A stretch of DNA of 64,000 nt. It comes from Xanthobacteraceae bacterium. Its GTDB lineage: Bacteria > Pseudomonadota > Alphaproteobacteria > Rhizobiales > Xanthobacteraceae. The notes under the pieces were generated by a model. The model was given only the letters and a program-made list of their open reading frames with translations. It was not told the DNA's origin and made no database searches. Shown piece after piece: positions 49,504 to 58,845 of the stretch. Made by a program: the position numbers and the translations under genes. The stretch lies in the NCBI GenBank assembly GCA_031291475.1, contig JARLIY010000132.1:1-64000 (forward strand), written 5' to 3'. Position 1 is the first letter of the stretch. Each line of letters opens with the position of its first letter.

Positions 49504-50574
49504 TTACTGCTTTGCCTCGCCGGCGGCTGCCGCGGAATAGCGCGAATAGAAAAGCTCGACCCGCTGCCGCCACATCGTCACGAATGCGGCCGAGGTCATA
49601 CGCTCGACCGATTTCCAAACATGCTTGATGGTCGGCAGCGTGTTGCCCCACACCGCGCGTTTGCACCACTTTTCGCCTTTTTCGATGCCCTCATCGGTCG
49701 CGCACATCGATTTCCAGGCGATCCGCTCCGGATGTTTGACGTGCTCCGCGGCGCCCTGCCAGCCTTGCTGGTGAATCAAATAGAGGTCGCTCAAAGTCGG
49801 CTTCTTGTTCGTATCCCATTCGAACAATGTCGCGTCGGTGATGAATTTGTAGGCCGCCGCGATCGCGTTGTCGCGCGCATTGAAAATGTCGCCGGAGCCG
49901 TATTTTCGGAACTCATACTTGCTGAGCTGGAATAGACCGATATACGAGCCGGTGCGCTGCGTGGGATCGAAATCGGATTCGATTTTGGCGACCGCTTTCA
50001 TGAAGCTGAGATTCACGCCGAAAGCTTCGGCTGCGTGTTTGATCTCCTCGACGGGAGTTCCAACCGAGACCTCCTTGAGCGAATCGAGAACGATATCCGC
50101 CGGCCTCTCGGGGGGCGGATGCTCGTCGTAAACATAATAAGCGAGATAGGAGAGATCGCGTTTTACCGGCATTCCGGCAGGGGAAGAATCCGCGGGCAAT
50201 GACGCGTCCTGCTCCAGCCTTGCCTGGTCCTTTTCCGGAGTGCCGATGGCGGCCCCTTCGCGGCGCGAAAGCAAACCCTCTCGCTTTGGCAGCGCACCAG
50301 TCGGGTCGGAGAAATCGGCAGAGACCAGCAGCTCCGCATCCCACTCAACTTCGACCAGCGGATTTGGCGGCAGCGCACTCGGCGGTCTGTCGAGAACCAA
50401 CTGACGCGTCGCGGTGACAGCAATGGCAGCGCCAAGAGCGGCGGCGGCGATCGTAAAAGAAAACCGAAACGCATCGATTTGCCGCCAATCCTTGGCGCGT
50501 TGAACGGCCCACGCTGAGAGTTGGCGCCCGAGATTTAGCAAATTGTCTCTTTCGCGGAAAATGACAACGGTCAT
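49504..50574 (-). CDS. SLT-domain transglycosylase-like membrane protein
   Basis: A 356-residue protein. A single N-terminal TM (FSFTIAAAALGAAIAVTATRQLVL, about 44-67) anchors a periplasmic region. The lytic transglycosylase fold is at about 175-340 with catalytic Glu in AVAKIESDFDPTQRTGSYIGLFQL. The region before it (PLVEVEWDAEL..., Pro-rich) is a linker without known domains. The stop of the trypsin-like gene overlaps its ATG by 4 nt, so the two are co-translated. Which glycan cleavage it performs is not established. Confidence 0.82.
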   Translation of the reverse strand: MTVVIFRERDNLLNLGRQLSAWAVQRAKDWRQIDAFRFSFTIAAAALGAAIAVTATRQLVLDRPPSALPPNPLVEVEWDAELLVSADFSDPTGALPKREGLLSRREGAAIGTPEKDQARLEQDASLPADSSPAGMPVKRDLSYLAYYVYDEHPPPERPADIVLDSLKEVSVGTPVEEIKHAAEAFGVNLSFMKAVAKIESDFDPTQRTGSYIGLFQLSKYEFRKYGSGDIFNARDNAIAAAYKFITDATLFEWDTNKKPTLSDLYLIHQQGWQGAAEHVKHPERIAWKSMCATDEGIEKGEKWCKRAVWGNTLPTIKHVWKSVERMTSAAFVTMWRQRVELFYSRYSAAAAGEAKQ

Positions 50575-51845
50575 TTGCGCACGCAAACCACCCGCAGGAC
50601 CGATTGATCGATCGCCACGTGATCGGCTTCCGCAGCGGCCGACGCCGTGACGGACGCCACCCCCTGCGCCTGCAGGAAGGCGCGGATCGTCGCGGCCGGC
50701 AAGAGCGTTGCGCCCGGCGCGACGGCGCCGCCACCGGCGACGATTGCGGGTTTGACATCGACCATGCCGGCCAGCGCGCCGCGGGAATCGACCGCCGCCG
50801 CGCCGGAAAAGCCGGGTGTCGGCGCCAGCTCGATGCCCTGCGCGCCGAGGTGGGCGGTGGTGCTGCTGACGCCAGCTTCACCGGCCTGGGCAAGCGGATC
50901 GGCAATGCCGACGAGGGTAAGGTCGCCGGTTGGACCGGCATCGCCGCCGATCGGCGCCGGTACAAGGTTGCGCGCGCCATAGAGGCGCAAAAGCGCGAGA
51001 TCGTTCGCCTTGTCGGCCGCGAGCCGCTCGGCGTGGCCGAGCGGCGGCACCGCGATGACCTGGCATTCGTCGATGAGATGCGCCGGCGCGATGAGAGCAC
51101 CGTCGCCGGAGACCACGATCGCGGTGCCGTATTCCACCGCGCGCCGCATGCCCGGCAGCGGTCCCGCTTTAGGGTCGGGAAAACCGGCGAACGTGCCGGC
51201 CATGACCAGCGCCACGCGGCTCATAATGCCTTCGGTCGCCTGGTCATAGAGGATGGTGATGCCGCGCACCTCGCTGCCATGCGCGTCGGCGCGGACCAGA
51301 AAATTCTTCAGACCCTGCACGCCGGTGATCACGAAGGAATCGGGCTTCAATTCACTCGACGCGATCTGCCTGCGCGAGGCTTTCTTCTCCTCCTCGAACA
51401 ACGCCGGCAACGCCGCCTCGGCGAGGCGAAAGGTTTCGATCTGAATCTGCCCCTGCGCCGACGTCCAGCGGCTGCCGATGCGGGTGGTGGCGGCGCGGGG
51501 CACGAGCTTTTCCGGCAGCCCCAGGCGGGCGCCGGTCGCCGGATCCTCGATCACCCGCCAGCCGATCGCTTCCGCCGCGATGCCAGCGGGCGTCGCGGAC
51601 GACTCGCCTTGCTGCTGCGCGATGAGGCTTGCGGCGTCATCGCCCCTGCCGCGTTTGCGCGACGCCTTGACGGCTTGGCGATGGCGCACAATCGCTGTCG
51701 GCTCGGCAACCGGTTCGGCGGGGCTCTGCAAGGCCGCGACGCGGGTGCGCACGGCCTTGCGAATATGCGAATCCTTCGCGAGCGCGGGCGCGCACGCCGC
51801 AATCAGGCCGACAATGATGGCCGCCGCCCTCAGGCCCAAAGTCAT
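50571..51845 (-). CDS. Trypsin-like serine protease domain protein (exported)
   Basis: A 424-residue secreted protein with signal peptide MTLGLRAAAIIVGLIAACAPALA. A poorly recognised region covers about 30-200. The chymotrypsin-like domain is at about 220-400 with triad candidates His in GALIAPAHLIDECQV, Asp in ANDLALLRLYG and Ser in PGFSGAAAVDSRGALAGMV. All three are intact, though the Gly-Gly-Pro after Ser is replaced by Ala-Ala. Start ATG with GGGGA upstream. Stop overlaps the SLT gene (ATGA), suggesting a joint envelope role. Confidence 0.75.
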   Translation of the reverse strand: MTLGLRAAAIIVGLIAACAPALAKDSHIRKAVRTRVAALQSPAEPVAEPTAIVRHRQAVKASRKRGRGDDAASLIAQQQGESSATPAGIAAEAIGWRVIEDPATGARLGLPEKLVPRAATTRIGSRWTSAQGQIQIETFRLAEAALPALFEEEKKASRRQIASSELKPDSFVITGVQGLKNFLVRADAHGSEVRGITILYDQATEGIMSRVALVMAGTFAGFPDPKAGPLPGMRRAVEYGTAIVVSGDGALIAPAHLIDECQVIAVPPLGHAERLAADKANDLALLRLYGARNLVPAPIGGDAGPTGDLTLVGIADPLAQAGEAGVSSTTAHLGAQGIELAPTPGFSGAAAVDSRGALAGMVDVKPAIVAGGGAVAPGATLLPAATIRAFLQAQGVASVTASAAAEADHVAIDQSVLRVVCVRK

Positions 51846-51954
51846 TCCATGATCCCCACCGACGCCCAAAAGTAGCCGAACGCGGCCCCACCGCCAACCA
51901 TGGAAGCGACCCGAATCGGTGGTTCCCCACGCCTTTCACGCTTATGTTGACCTT

Positions 51955-52755
51955 ATGCTGAGCGCCGATGAGCTCGAACGTTATGCGCGCCATATCGTGC
52001 TTCCCGAGGTGGGCGGACCGGGACAGGTGGCGCTCAGCCGCGCGCGTGTGCTGGTAATCGGTGCCGGCGGCCTCGGCTCGCCGGCGCTCCTCTACCTGGC
52101 CGCCGCCGGACTAGGCACGCTCGGCGTGATCGACGACGACGTGGTGACGCTTTCCAATCTGCAACGCCAGGTGATCCATGCCACGCCCGATCTCGGCGTG
52201 GCGAAGGTCGAAAGCGCCGCGGCGGCGATTCGCCGGCTCAACCCGCACGTGGCCGTCGAAGCCCACCGCGCCAGGCTCGCAGCGCAAAATGCGCTGAAGC
52301 TCATCGGCTCCTACGATTTCATCGTCGACGGTTCCGACAATTTCACCACGCGCTATCTGGTCTCGGACGCCTGCTACTTCGCCAAAAAGCCGCTGGTGAC
52401 GGCGGCGCTTAGCCCCTTCGACGGCACGCTCACCACAATCCGCGCCCACGAACGCGGCGCCAACGGCAAGCCGAACCCGACCTATCGGTGTCTTTTTCCG
52501 GAACCGCCGCCGCCGGGCACCGTGCCGGCCTGCGCCGAGGCCGGGATTCTCGGCGCGCTTGCCGGCGTCATCGGCTCGATGGCGGCGCTGGAAGTGATCC
52601 GCGAGATTGTCGACTTCGGCGAGGGCCTGGTCGGACGCCTCCTCATGCTCGATGCGCGCGCGATGCGCTTTGAGACTTTGAGCTACGCGTGGGATCCGAA
52701 GAATCCGCTGTCCGGCGAGCACCCGACCATCAAGGATTTGTCGGGGCATTCGTGA
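51955..52755 (+). CDS. HesA/MoeB/ThiF family adenylyltransferase
   Basis: A 266-residue E1-like enzyme that adenylates the C-terminus of a sulfur-carrier protein such as MoaD or ThiS. The nucleotide site is VIGAGGLGSPALLYLAAAG; further motifs are DDDVVTLSNLQRQVIH and IVDGSDNFTTRYLVSDAC. Cys in GTVPACAEAGILGALAGV lies where MoeB has its conserved catalytic region. The two zinc CxxC pairs of E. coli MoeB are absent: only YRC remains, and the C-terminus lacks the second pair. Start at MLSADELERYARH; upstream in-frame ATG is less family-like. Confidence 0.9.
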   Translation: MLSADELERYARHIVLPEVGGPGQVALSRARVLVIGAGGLGSPALLYLAAAGLGTLGVIDDDVVTLSNLQRQVIHATPDLGVAKVESAAAAIRRLNPHVAVEAHRARLAAQNALKLIGSYDFIVDGSDNFTTRYLVSDACYFAKKPLVTAALSPFDGTLTTIRAHERGANGKPNPTYRCLFPEPPPPGTVPACAEAGILGALAGVIGSMAALEVIREIVDFGEGLVGRLLMLDARAMRFETLSYAWDPKNPLSGEHPTIKDLSGHS

Positions 52756-52767
52756 GGCTCGTCGTCC

Positions 52768-53403
52768 TCATCTCGCCTGCCCGTGATAGGCGCTATTCGG
52801 CCGCATGTCGGTTGCCGAGGCAACGCGGTTCGACATGTTGAAGAAGCCGGTGACCGCTGCGATGTCCCAGATGTCGCGGCCGGTGAAGCCGACGTGGCGC
52901 AACGCCGCGCGATCCTTCTCTTCGATCGTCCACGGTTCGGCGCTGAGCTTGACGGCAAAGTCGAGCATCGCGCGCTCGCGGGCCGACAGCCGCGCCGCGC
53001 GATAGTTCATCGCCATCAATTCGCCGAGCGCCGGATCGCCGGAAAGCTGGCGCACCGCCGCGCCATGGGCGACGAGGCAGTAGTAACAGCGATTGTGCGC
53101 AGAGACGGCGACCGCGATCATCTCGCGCTCGAGCTTGCTCAAGCCCGACGGCGCCAGCATCAAATCGTTGTACATGGCGACGAACGCCGAGAGCTTTCCC
53201 ATATCGAAGGCATAGGCTTTGAGCACGTTCGGCACGAAGCCGAGCTTTTCCTTGCATTTGGCGAAATAAGCGGCCATTTCCGGTGAAAGCGGCGCGGGCG
53301 AGAGCTTAAGCGCGGTGATAACGGTGTCGTCGCCGGCAACCGCGGATGCGCGCGGCGTCCGCGCACGATGGCCGGAGGCGGTTTTGCTACTGCGCTTGGC
53401 CAT
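52768..53403 (-). CDS. AhpD-like peroxidase-related protein (CMD fold)
   Basis: A 211-residue alpha-helical protein of the carboxymuconolactone decarboxylase superfamily. The redox pair CYYC with a downstream His (CYYCLVAHGAAVRQL) is complete, as in AhpD-like alkylhydroperoxidases. EKLGFVPNVLKAYAF and TGFFNMSNRVASATDM mark the peroxidase-related subgroup. The first 25 residues are basic and of low complexity. Substrate unknown; alone between moeB-like and gdh. Confidence 0.88.
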   Translation of the reverse strand: MAKRSSKTASGHRARTPRASAVAGDDTVITALKLSPAPLSPEMAAYFAKCKEKLGFVPNVLKAYAFDMGKLSAFVAMYNDLMLAPSGLSKLEREMIAVAVSAHNRCYYCLVAHGAAVRQLSGDPALGELMAMNYRAARLSARERAMLDFAVKLSAEPWTIEEKDRAALRHVGFTGRDIWDIAAVTGFFNMSNRVASATDMRPNSAYHGQAR

Positions 53404-53501
53404 CTTGGTCCCTTCTGGGCGGTCCCGGTATCCCGCTGTCGGCGGGAGAGGATAAAGTGACGTTACAGATTATAGATCGTTGCGCTAGAATGTGCGTGCT
53501 G

Positions 53502-53532
53502 CACGAGCGATGTCGCGGGGGTGCCGCTCGTG
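53502..53532 (+). promoter_or_regulatory. Hairpin in the gdh leader
   Basis: CACGAGCG (53502) pairs with CGCTCGTG (53525) with a 15-nt loop, ending 19 nt before the gdh ATG. Ahead of it is ACAGATTATAG (53465-53475), a possible -10 region. The ribosome site GAGGGGA lies after the hairpin. Regulatory role unproven. Confidence 0.35.
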
Positions 53533-53551
53533 AGCCCGCGAGGGGAAAATT

Positions 53552-56500
53552 ATGGACGTGCCAAGCGTACCCCCCGAGGAAAATGCCGCCAGCCAAACAC
53601 TCCTCGGTCAAGCCGCGTCGTTGCTCGCCGGCCGCTGGCGCGATCTGTCGCCGGATTTCCTGACCGAACTCTACGGAAACACCGCGCCCGAAGACATCGA
53701 ACATTACCGTCCGGAGGAGCTTGCCGCGATCGGCGAGCAAGCGTGGTCGTTCCTCCTTGAGCGCGAACCCGGAGCGCCCAAGATCGGCTTCGCGCCCGCG
53801 CGGCTGACACCCAGCGTATCGGTGCTCGACATCCTCAACGACGATATGCCTTTCCTCGTCGATTCGGTGCTCGCCGAATTGAGCGAACGCGGCCTCGACA
53901 TCCGGCTCGTGGTCCACCCGGTCTTCACCATCGAACGCGACGTGGCCGGACGGATGACCGCGTTCAAAGGAACGCGCAAGGGCGAAGGTCACCGCGAAAG
54001 CTTCATTCACGTTCACGTCGCCGGCATGGACGCCGCCGAAGATCGGGCGGCGGTCGTCCGCGCGCTTGAAGAGGTGCTCGCCGACGTGCGCGTCTGCGTC
54101 CAGGACTGGCGGGCAATGCTGGCGCGCGCCAGTGAGGTCGCGGCGGAATTGAAGGCCAACCCGCCGCCTTTGCCGGCCGAAGAGATCGCCGAAGCGATCC
54201 ATTTTCTGCAGTGGATCATGGCGGATAATTTCACTTTGCTCGGCGCCCGCGACTACGCATTCACCGACGACGAGCATTTCCTCCAACCGAGGTTCGAAAC
54301 CGGGCTCGGCCTGTTGCGCTCGCGCGAAATGCGGCTCCTGCGCCGCGGCGACCAGCTTGTCACCATCACTCCCGAAATCGCCGAGTTCTTGAAAGAGCCG
54401 AAGCTCCTGATCATGACCAAAGCGGCGGTGCGTTCCCGCGTGCACCGGCGCGTGCATCTGGATTACATCGGGGTCAAACGCTTCGATCGCGACGGCAAGT
54501 TGGTCGGCGTGTGCGTGTTCTGCGGATTGCTCACCTCGACGGCCTATACGCGGTCGGTGCGCGCCATTCCCACCCTGCGGCGCAAGGTCGATCATATCAT
54601 CAGCCGCGCCGGGTTCGATCCGTTGAGCCATTCCGGCAAAGCGCTGGTCAACGTGCTGGAGCACTATCCGCGCGACGAATTGTTCCAGATCGACGAAGAA
54701 ACGCTCTTTCAGTTCGCGCTCGTCATCCTTCAACTCGACGAACGCCCGCGCGTGCGCGTCCTGCCGCGCCGCGACCGCTTCGACCGCTTCGTGTCGGTTC
54801 TCGTCTACGTTCCGCGCGACCGCTACGACAGCCAGATCAGACTGCGGATCGGCGATTATCTCGCCACCGCGTTTAAGGGCCGCATGCGCGCCTTCTATCC
54901 GTTCTTCCCGGAAGGGCCGCTGGTGCGGGTCCATTTCATCATCGGCCGCTACGAAGGCGAAACGCCCGTCGTCGACCGCGCCGTTCTCGAGCGTGGGGTC
55001 GAAGCCATCGTGCGCAGCTGGACCGACGCGCTCGAGGAGACGCTCGCAGCCGCTCATGCATCGGCGAAAGGTCGCGTGCTGGCGGCGCGCTATCGCGACG
55101 CGTTCCCGGTCGATTATCGCGAGGTCTATCCGCCGGAGACGGCCGTCGCCGATATTCAAACGGTCGAGACGCTGACCGCCGAGCATCCGCTCGGCGTCGA
55201 CTTTTACCGCGATGCCGGCTCGGCGCCGACGAGCGCCGGCCTCAAGGTGTTCAGCCACAGCCGCCCGATTCCGCTCTCCGAGCGGGTGCCGGTCTTGGAG
55301 AATATGGGCTTTCGCGTCGTCGACGAGCGCACCTACCACATCGATCCGCAAGACGCGACCGACGTCTGGTTTCACGACATGACGCTCGAAAGCGCGCTCG
55401 GCCAGCCGTTCGAACTGGCCGCGCTCAAGAACAAGCTCGACGCGTGCTTCCTCGCAGTGATGGGCGACCGCGCCGAGAACGACGGCTATAACGGGCTCGT
55501 GCTGGCAACCGGCCTGGTGTGGCGCGACGTCGCGCTGATCCGCACGCTCTCGCGCTTTTTGCGGCAAGTGCGGGTGGCGTACTCGCAGGACTATATGTGG
55601 ACGACTTTGCACAAGCATGCCGGCATCGCGGCGCAGATTGTCACCCTGTTCCATACGCGGTTCGACCCGCATCTCGGCGTGCCGCCGGATGAACGCGTCG
55701 CGCGCGAGAATTTTATCGCCTCGGCAATCGAAACCGCGTTGCAGACGGTCGACAGCCTCGACGAGGACCGCATCCTTCGCCGCTTCGTCAATGCGGTGGC
55801 GGCCGCGATCCGCACGAACGTTTATCAGTTCGACGGCGCCGGTCAGCCGAAAGAGCTGATCGCCGTCAAGTTCGCCAGCCGCAAACTCGACGATATGCCG
55901 CTGCCGCGGCCGCTGTACGAGATTTTCGTCTATTCGCCGCGCGTTGAGGGCGTGCATCTGCGGTTCGGCAAAGTGGCGCGCGGCGGCATCCGCTGGTCGG
56001 ACCGGCCGCAGGATTTCCGCACCGAAATCCTCGGCTTGGTCAAGGCGCAGAACGTGAAGAATGCGGTGATCGTGCCGGTCGGCGCCAAGGGCGGCTTCGT
56101 GCCCAAGCGCCTGCCGCGCAGCGGCCCGCGCGAGGCCATCCAGGCCGAGGGAACCGCTACCTACAAGCTCTTCATCTCGACGCTGCTCGACATCACCGAC
56201 AATATCGGCACCGGCACGACCGGCGTCGTGCCGCCGCCTTACGTCGAACGCCACGACGGCGACGATCCTTATCTCGTCGTTGCCGCCGACAAGGGCACGG
56301 CGACATTCTCCGATATCGCCAACGAGATCGCCATCGCGCATAACTTCTGGCTTGGCGACGCCTTCGCCTCCGGCGGCTCGGCGGGCTACGACCACAAGAA
56401 AATGGGCATCACCGCCCGCGGCGCCTGGGAATCGGTGAAGCGCCATTTCCGCGAAATGGACGTCGATCTCGGCAGCACGCCGTTCACGACGATCGGCGTC

Positions 56501-58366
56501 GGCGACATGTCAGGCGACGTGTTCGGCAACGGCATGCTGCGCGAGACGACGACCAAACTCGTTGCCGCCTTCGACCATCGTGATATCTTCATCGATCCCG
56601 ATCCCGATCCGGAGCGGACTTTCGCCGAGCGCAAAAGACTGTTCGATTTGCCGCGCTCGAGCTGGCAGGATTTCGACAAATCGGTCCTGTCCAAGGGCGG
56701 CGGGGTATTTTCACGCGCCGCCAAGGAGATCAAGCTTTCCGCCGAGGCACAAAAGCTGCTCGGCGTCGGCGAGCGGCTCACCCCGGCCGAGCTGATCCGC
56801 GCCATCCTCAAGGCGCCGGCCGATTTGCTCTTCTTCGGCGGTATCGGCACCTATATCCGCGCGGCGGACGAAGGCGACGAGGCCGCCGGCGACCGCGCCA
56901 ACGATCCCGTTCGCGTCACCGGCAAGGATTTGCGCTGCAAGGTGATCGGCGAAGGCGCCAATCTCGGCATGACCCAGCGAGGCCGCATCGAGGCGGCGTT
57001 GCACGGCGTGCGGCTCAATACCGACGCTATCGACAATTCCGCCGGCGTGAACACCTCCGACATGGAGGTGAATATCAAGATCGCGGCGGGCATTCCGGTG
57101 CGCGACGGACGCCTGACCATGGACGCCCGCAACGTGCTGCTGGCGGAGATGACCGACGACATCGCCGCTCTGGTGCTGCGCAACAATTACCTGCAACCGC
57201 TGGCGCTATCGCTTTCCCAGCGGCGCGGCATGGAGGATTTCGGCTTCCTGCAGCGACTGATCCAGACGCTGGAGACGCGCGGCCTGCTCGACCGCGCGGT
57301 AGAGTTCCTCGCCGACGACATGCAACTTGCCGAGCGCCGCCGCCGCCTGCAGCCGTTCTCGCGGCCGGAACTGTCGGTGCTGCTCGCTTACGCCAAGCTC
57401 ACGCTCTATGAAGACCTGCTGGAGTCCGCGGTGCCGGACGATCCGTATCTCGGCCGCGAGCTCGGCCGCTATTTCCCCAAGGCGATCGCCGAACGATTCC
57501 CCGACGCGCTCGAACATCACCGGCTGCGCCGCGAGATTATCGCCACCCAGCTCGGCAACTCGATGATCAACCGCGGCGGCCCCTCGCTCATCGTGCGGAT
57601 CGCCGATCAGACCGGGGCCCCGCCGTCAGCCATCGCCTCGGCCTTCGCCGCCGTGCGCGACAGTTACGGCATGAGCGCGCTCAACAGCGCGATCGACGGC
57701 CTCGACAACCGGATCGCGGGCAAGGTGCAGCTCGATCTCTACGCGGCGGTGCAGGACCTGCTGCTCAACCGCATCGTCTGGTTCCTGCGTAATGTCGATC
57801 TCTCCAAGGGACTGGCGAACGTGATCGAGCATTATCACGAGGGCATCGCCGCGGTCGCTGACGCCCTCGGCGGCGCGCTGTCGGAGCGCGCATTAAGCGC
57901 GCGCGCGGCGCGCCTGAAGGAATTAACCGCCGCAGGGGTGCCCGAGAGCCTGGCGGGCCAGATCGCTAATCTTGCGCCGCTGACCGCGGCTCCCGACATC
58001 GTCACGGTTGCCGATCGCACCGGCAAAGCCGTCGGCGAAGTCGCGGCCACATATTTTGCGACCGGCGCGTTTTTCCACCTCGACCAAATCGCCAGCGCTG
58101 CCGGCAACATCCCGATATCGGATTATTTCGACCGGCTGGCGCTCGATCGCGTGCGCGATTCCATCGGCGATGCCGAACGCCGATTGACCGCCGCGATGGT
58201 CGGTAACGGTGCAGCGGGGGCCGACGCCGTCGGGGCCTGGGTGGCGCCGCGCAAAAGCGAGGTTGAGCGCATCCGCGGGGCGATCCACGAAATCGCCAAT
58301 TCCGGCCTCACCTTGTCGAAGCTTGCGGTCGCGGCGAGCCTGCTTGGCGATCTGGTGAAGCAATAG
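53552..58366 (+). CDS. gdh: NAD-specific glutamate dehydrogenase, large (180-kDa) type
   Basis: A 1604-residue cytosolic enzyme converting glutamate to 2-oxoglutarate, ammonia and NADH. The N-terminal ACT-like regulatory regions (to about 700) are followed by the catalytic core (about 770-1200): GGIRWSDRPQDFRTEILGLVKAQNVKNAVIVPVGAKGGF. The C-terminal helical extension completes the chain. Length matches the family (about 1580-1620). The start has GAGGGGA upstream. Such enzymes are usually catabolic and allosterically controlled. Begins a rightward segment; preceded by a leader hairpin. Confidence 0.97.
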   Translation: MDVPSVPPEENAASQTLLGQAASLLAGRWRDLSPDFLTELYGNTAPEDIEHYRPEELAAIGEQAWSFLLEREPGAPKIGFAPARLTPSVSVLDILNDDMPFLVDSVLAELSERGLDIRLVVHPVFTIERDVAGRMTAFKGTRKGEGHRESFIHVHVAGMDAAEDRAAVVRALEEVLADVRVCVQDWRAMLARASEVAAELKANPPPLPAEEIAEAIHFLQWIMADNFTLLGARDYAFTDDEHFLQPRFETGLGLLRSREMRLLRRGDQLVTITPEIAEFLKEPKLLIMTKAAVRSRVHRRVHLDYIGVKRFDRDGKLVGVCVFCGLLTSTAYTRSVRAIPTLRRKVDHIISRAGFDPLSHSGKALVNVLEHYPRDELFQIDEETLFQFALVILQLDERPRVRVLPRRDRFDRFVSVLVYVPRDRYDSQIRLRIGDYLATAFKGRMRAFYPFFPEGPLVRVHFIIGRYEGETPVVDRAVLERGVEAIVRSWTDALEETLAAAHASAKGRVLAARYRDAFPVDYREVYPPETAVADIQTVETLTAEHPLGVDFYRDAGSAPTSAGLKVFSHSRPIPLSERVPVLENMGFRVVDERTYHIDPQDATDVWFHDMTLESALGQPFELAALKNKLDACFLAVMGDRAENDGYNGLVLATGLVWRDVALIRTLSRFLRQVRVAYSQDYMWTTLHKHAGIAAQIVTLFHTRFDPHLGVPPDERVARENFIASAIETALQTVDSLDEDRILRRFVNAVAAAIRTNVYQFDGAGQPKELIAVKFASRKLDDMPLPRPLYEIFVYSPRVEGVHLRFGKVARGGIRWSDRPQDFRTEILGLVKAQNVKNAVIVPVGAKGGFVPKRLPRSGPREAIQAEGTATYKLFISTLLDITDNIGTGTTGVVPPPYVERHDGDDPYLVVAADKGTATFSDIANEIAIAHNFWLGDAFASGGSAGYDHKKMGITARGAWESVKRHFREMDVDLGSTPFTTIGVGDMSGDVFGNGMLRETTTKLVAAFDHRDIFIDPDPDPERTFAERKRLFDLPRSSWQDFDKSVLSKGGGVFSRAAKEIKLSAEAQKLLGVGERLTPAELIRAILKAPADLLFFGGIGTYIRAADEGDEAAGDRANDPVRVTGKDLRCKVIGEGANLGMTQRGRIEAALHGVRLNTDAIDNSAGVNTSDMEVNIKIAAGIPVRDGRLTMDARNVLLAEMTDDIAALVLRNNYLQPLALSLSQRRGMEDFGFLQRLIQTLETRGLLDRAVEFLADDMQLAERRRRLQPFSRPELSVLLAYAKLTLYEDLLESAVPDDPYLGRELGRYFPKAIAERFPDALEHHRLRREIIATQLGNSMINRGGPSLIVRIADQTGAPPSAIASAFAAVRDSYGMSALNSAIDGLDNRIAGKVQLDLYAAVQDLLLNRIVWFLRNVDLSKGLANVIEHYHEGIAAVADALGGALSERALSARAARLKELTAAGVPESLAGQIANLAPLTAAPDIVTVADRTGKAVGEVAATYFATGAFFHLDQIASAAGNIPISDYFDRLALDRVRDSIGDAERRLTAAMVGNGAAGADAVGAWVAPRKSEVERIRGAIHEIANSGLTLSKLAVAASLLGDLVKQ

Positions 58367-58387
58367 CCAAAGATAGCGGCCCGCCAC

Positions 58388-58422
58388 AAAAAAGAACCCC
58401 AAGCAGAGTACGCGCTTGGGGT
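58388..58422 (-). terminator. Intrinsic terminator, minus strand, downstream of gdh
   Basis: Stem ACCCCAAGC/GCTTGGGGT with a 9-nt loop, and a run of T after it when read on the minus strand. It lies 22 nt past the gdh stop but faces the opposite way to gdh, although a stem may also slow gdh transcripts. Confidence 0.7.
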
Positions 58423-58500
58423 CCGTAAGTCGTTGCCTCAACTTAGGCTTATTTGAACCGAGCGGCAGGGGTGTCGGGGGGGATTGGGAGCCGCTCGGCC
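58388..58500 (-). ncRNA. Possible small RNA, minus strand, with intrinsic terminator
   Basis: On the minus strand a hairpin (CCGAGCGGC...GCCGCTCGG, 58458-58498) is followed by a 35-nt linker and then by an ACCCCAAGC/GCTTGGGGT stem ending in TTCTTTTTT (58388-58422), a good intrinsic terminator. No protein gene lies upstream on that strand within 1 kb, so the terminator lacks an owner. A transcript near 110-130 nt would fit. No family was recognised. Confidence 0.35.
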
Positions 58501-58845
58501 CGCCTTATGCGCAAGAAATATGTGCACCGCTTGCCAATGCAATGCGGATCACGCGTTAGTGTCTCCCGCTGCGGCAAAACGCCCGTTTTCAGAAGGCAAC
58601 GCTTGCAGCCGAAATCACAGGGCGGAAAATACGATGCCCGGCTGCAATGCAGTGCAGCAAACGGCCGTTACATGGCTGTCACGATCACGGGCTGTGAGCG
58701 TCAAGCAAGCTTCGTAAATGAACACTTTCATCTAACCTGAGGTTTTGCCTCAGCTTTTACGGCGGAAGCTGAAGCGCGTTTGCTGGGCCCACCGTCCTCG
58801 CGCTACCATAATCACATTCGCCGCGGATTGCGGCGAGGTGAGGCC
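58423..58845. other. Gene-poor region between gdh and tauE
   Basis: Longest non-coding stretch of the window (479 nt from the gdh stop). It holds the proposed sRNA hairpin, a short open frame of doubtful value, a small hairpin CTGAGG-TTTTG-CCTCAG followed by CTTTT at 58737-58758 (possible plus-strand terminator), and the tauE leader with GAGGTGAGG. Base composition is less GC-rich than neighbouring genes. Confidence 0.5.

Noticed and set aside
53387-56446. Long minus-strand open frame (over 1000 codons) opposite gdh
   Set aside because: Antisense to a clear NAD-glutamate dehydrogenase. The translation is His/Arg/Asp-rich with no family signature, a GC-rich codon-bias artefact.
58508-58740. 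77-codon frame between gdh and tauE
   Set aside because: No ribosome site, no family resemblance, Arg/Gln/Cys mix unlike neighbouring proteins.
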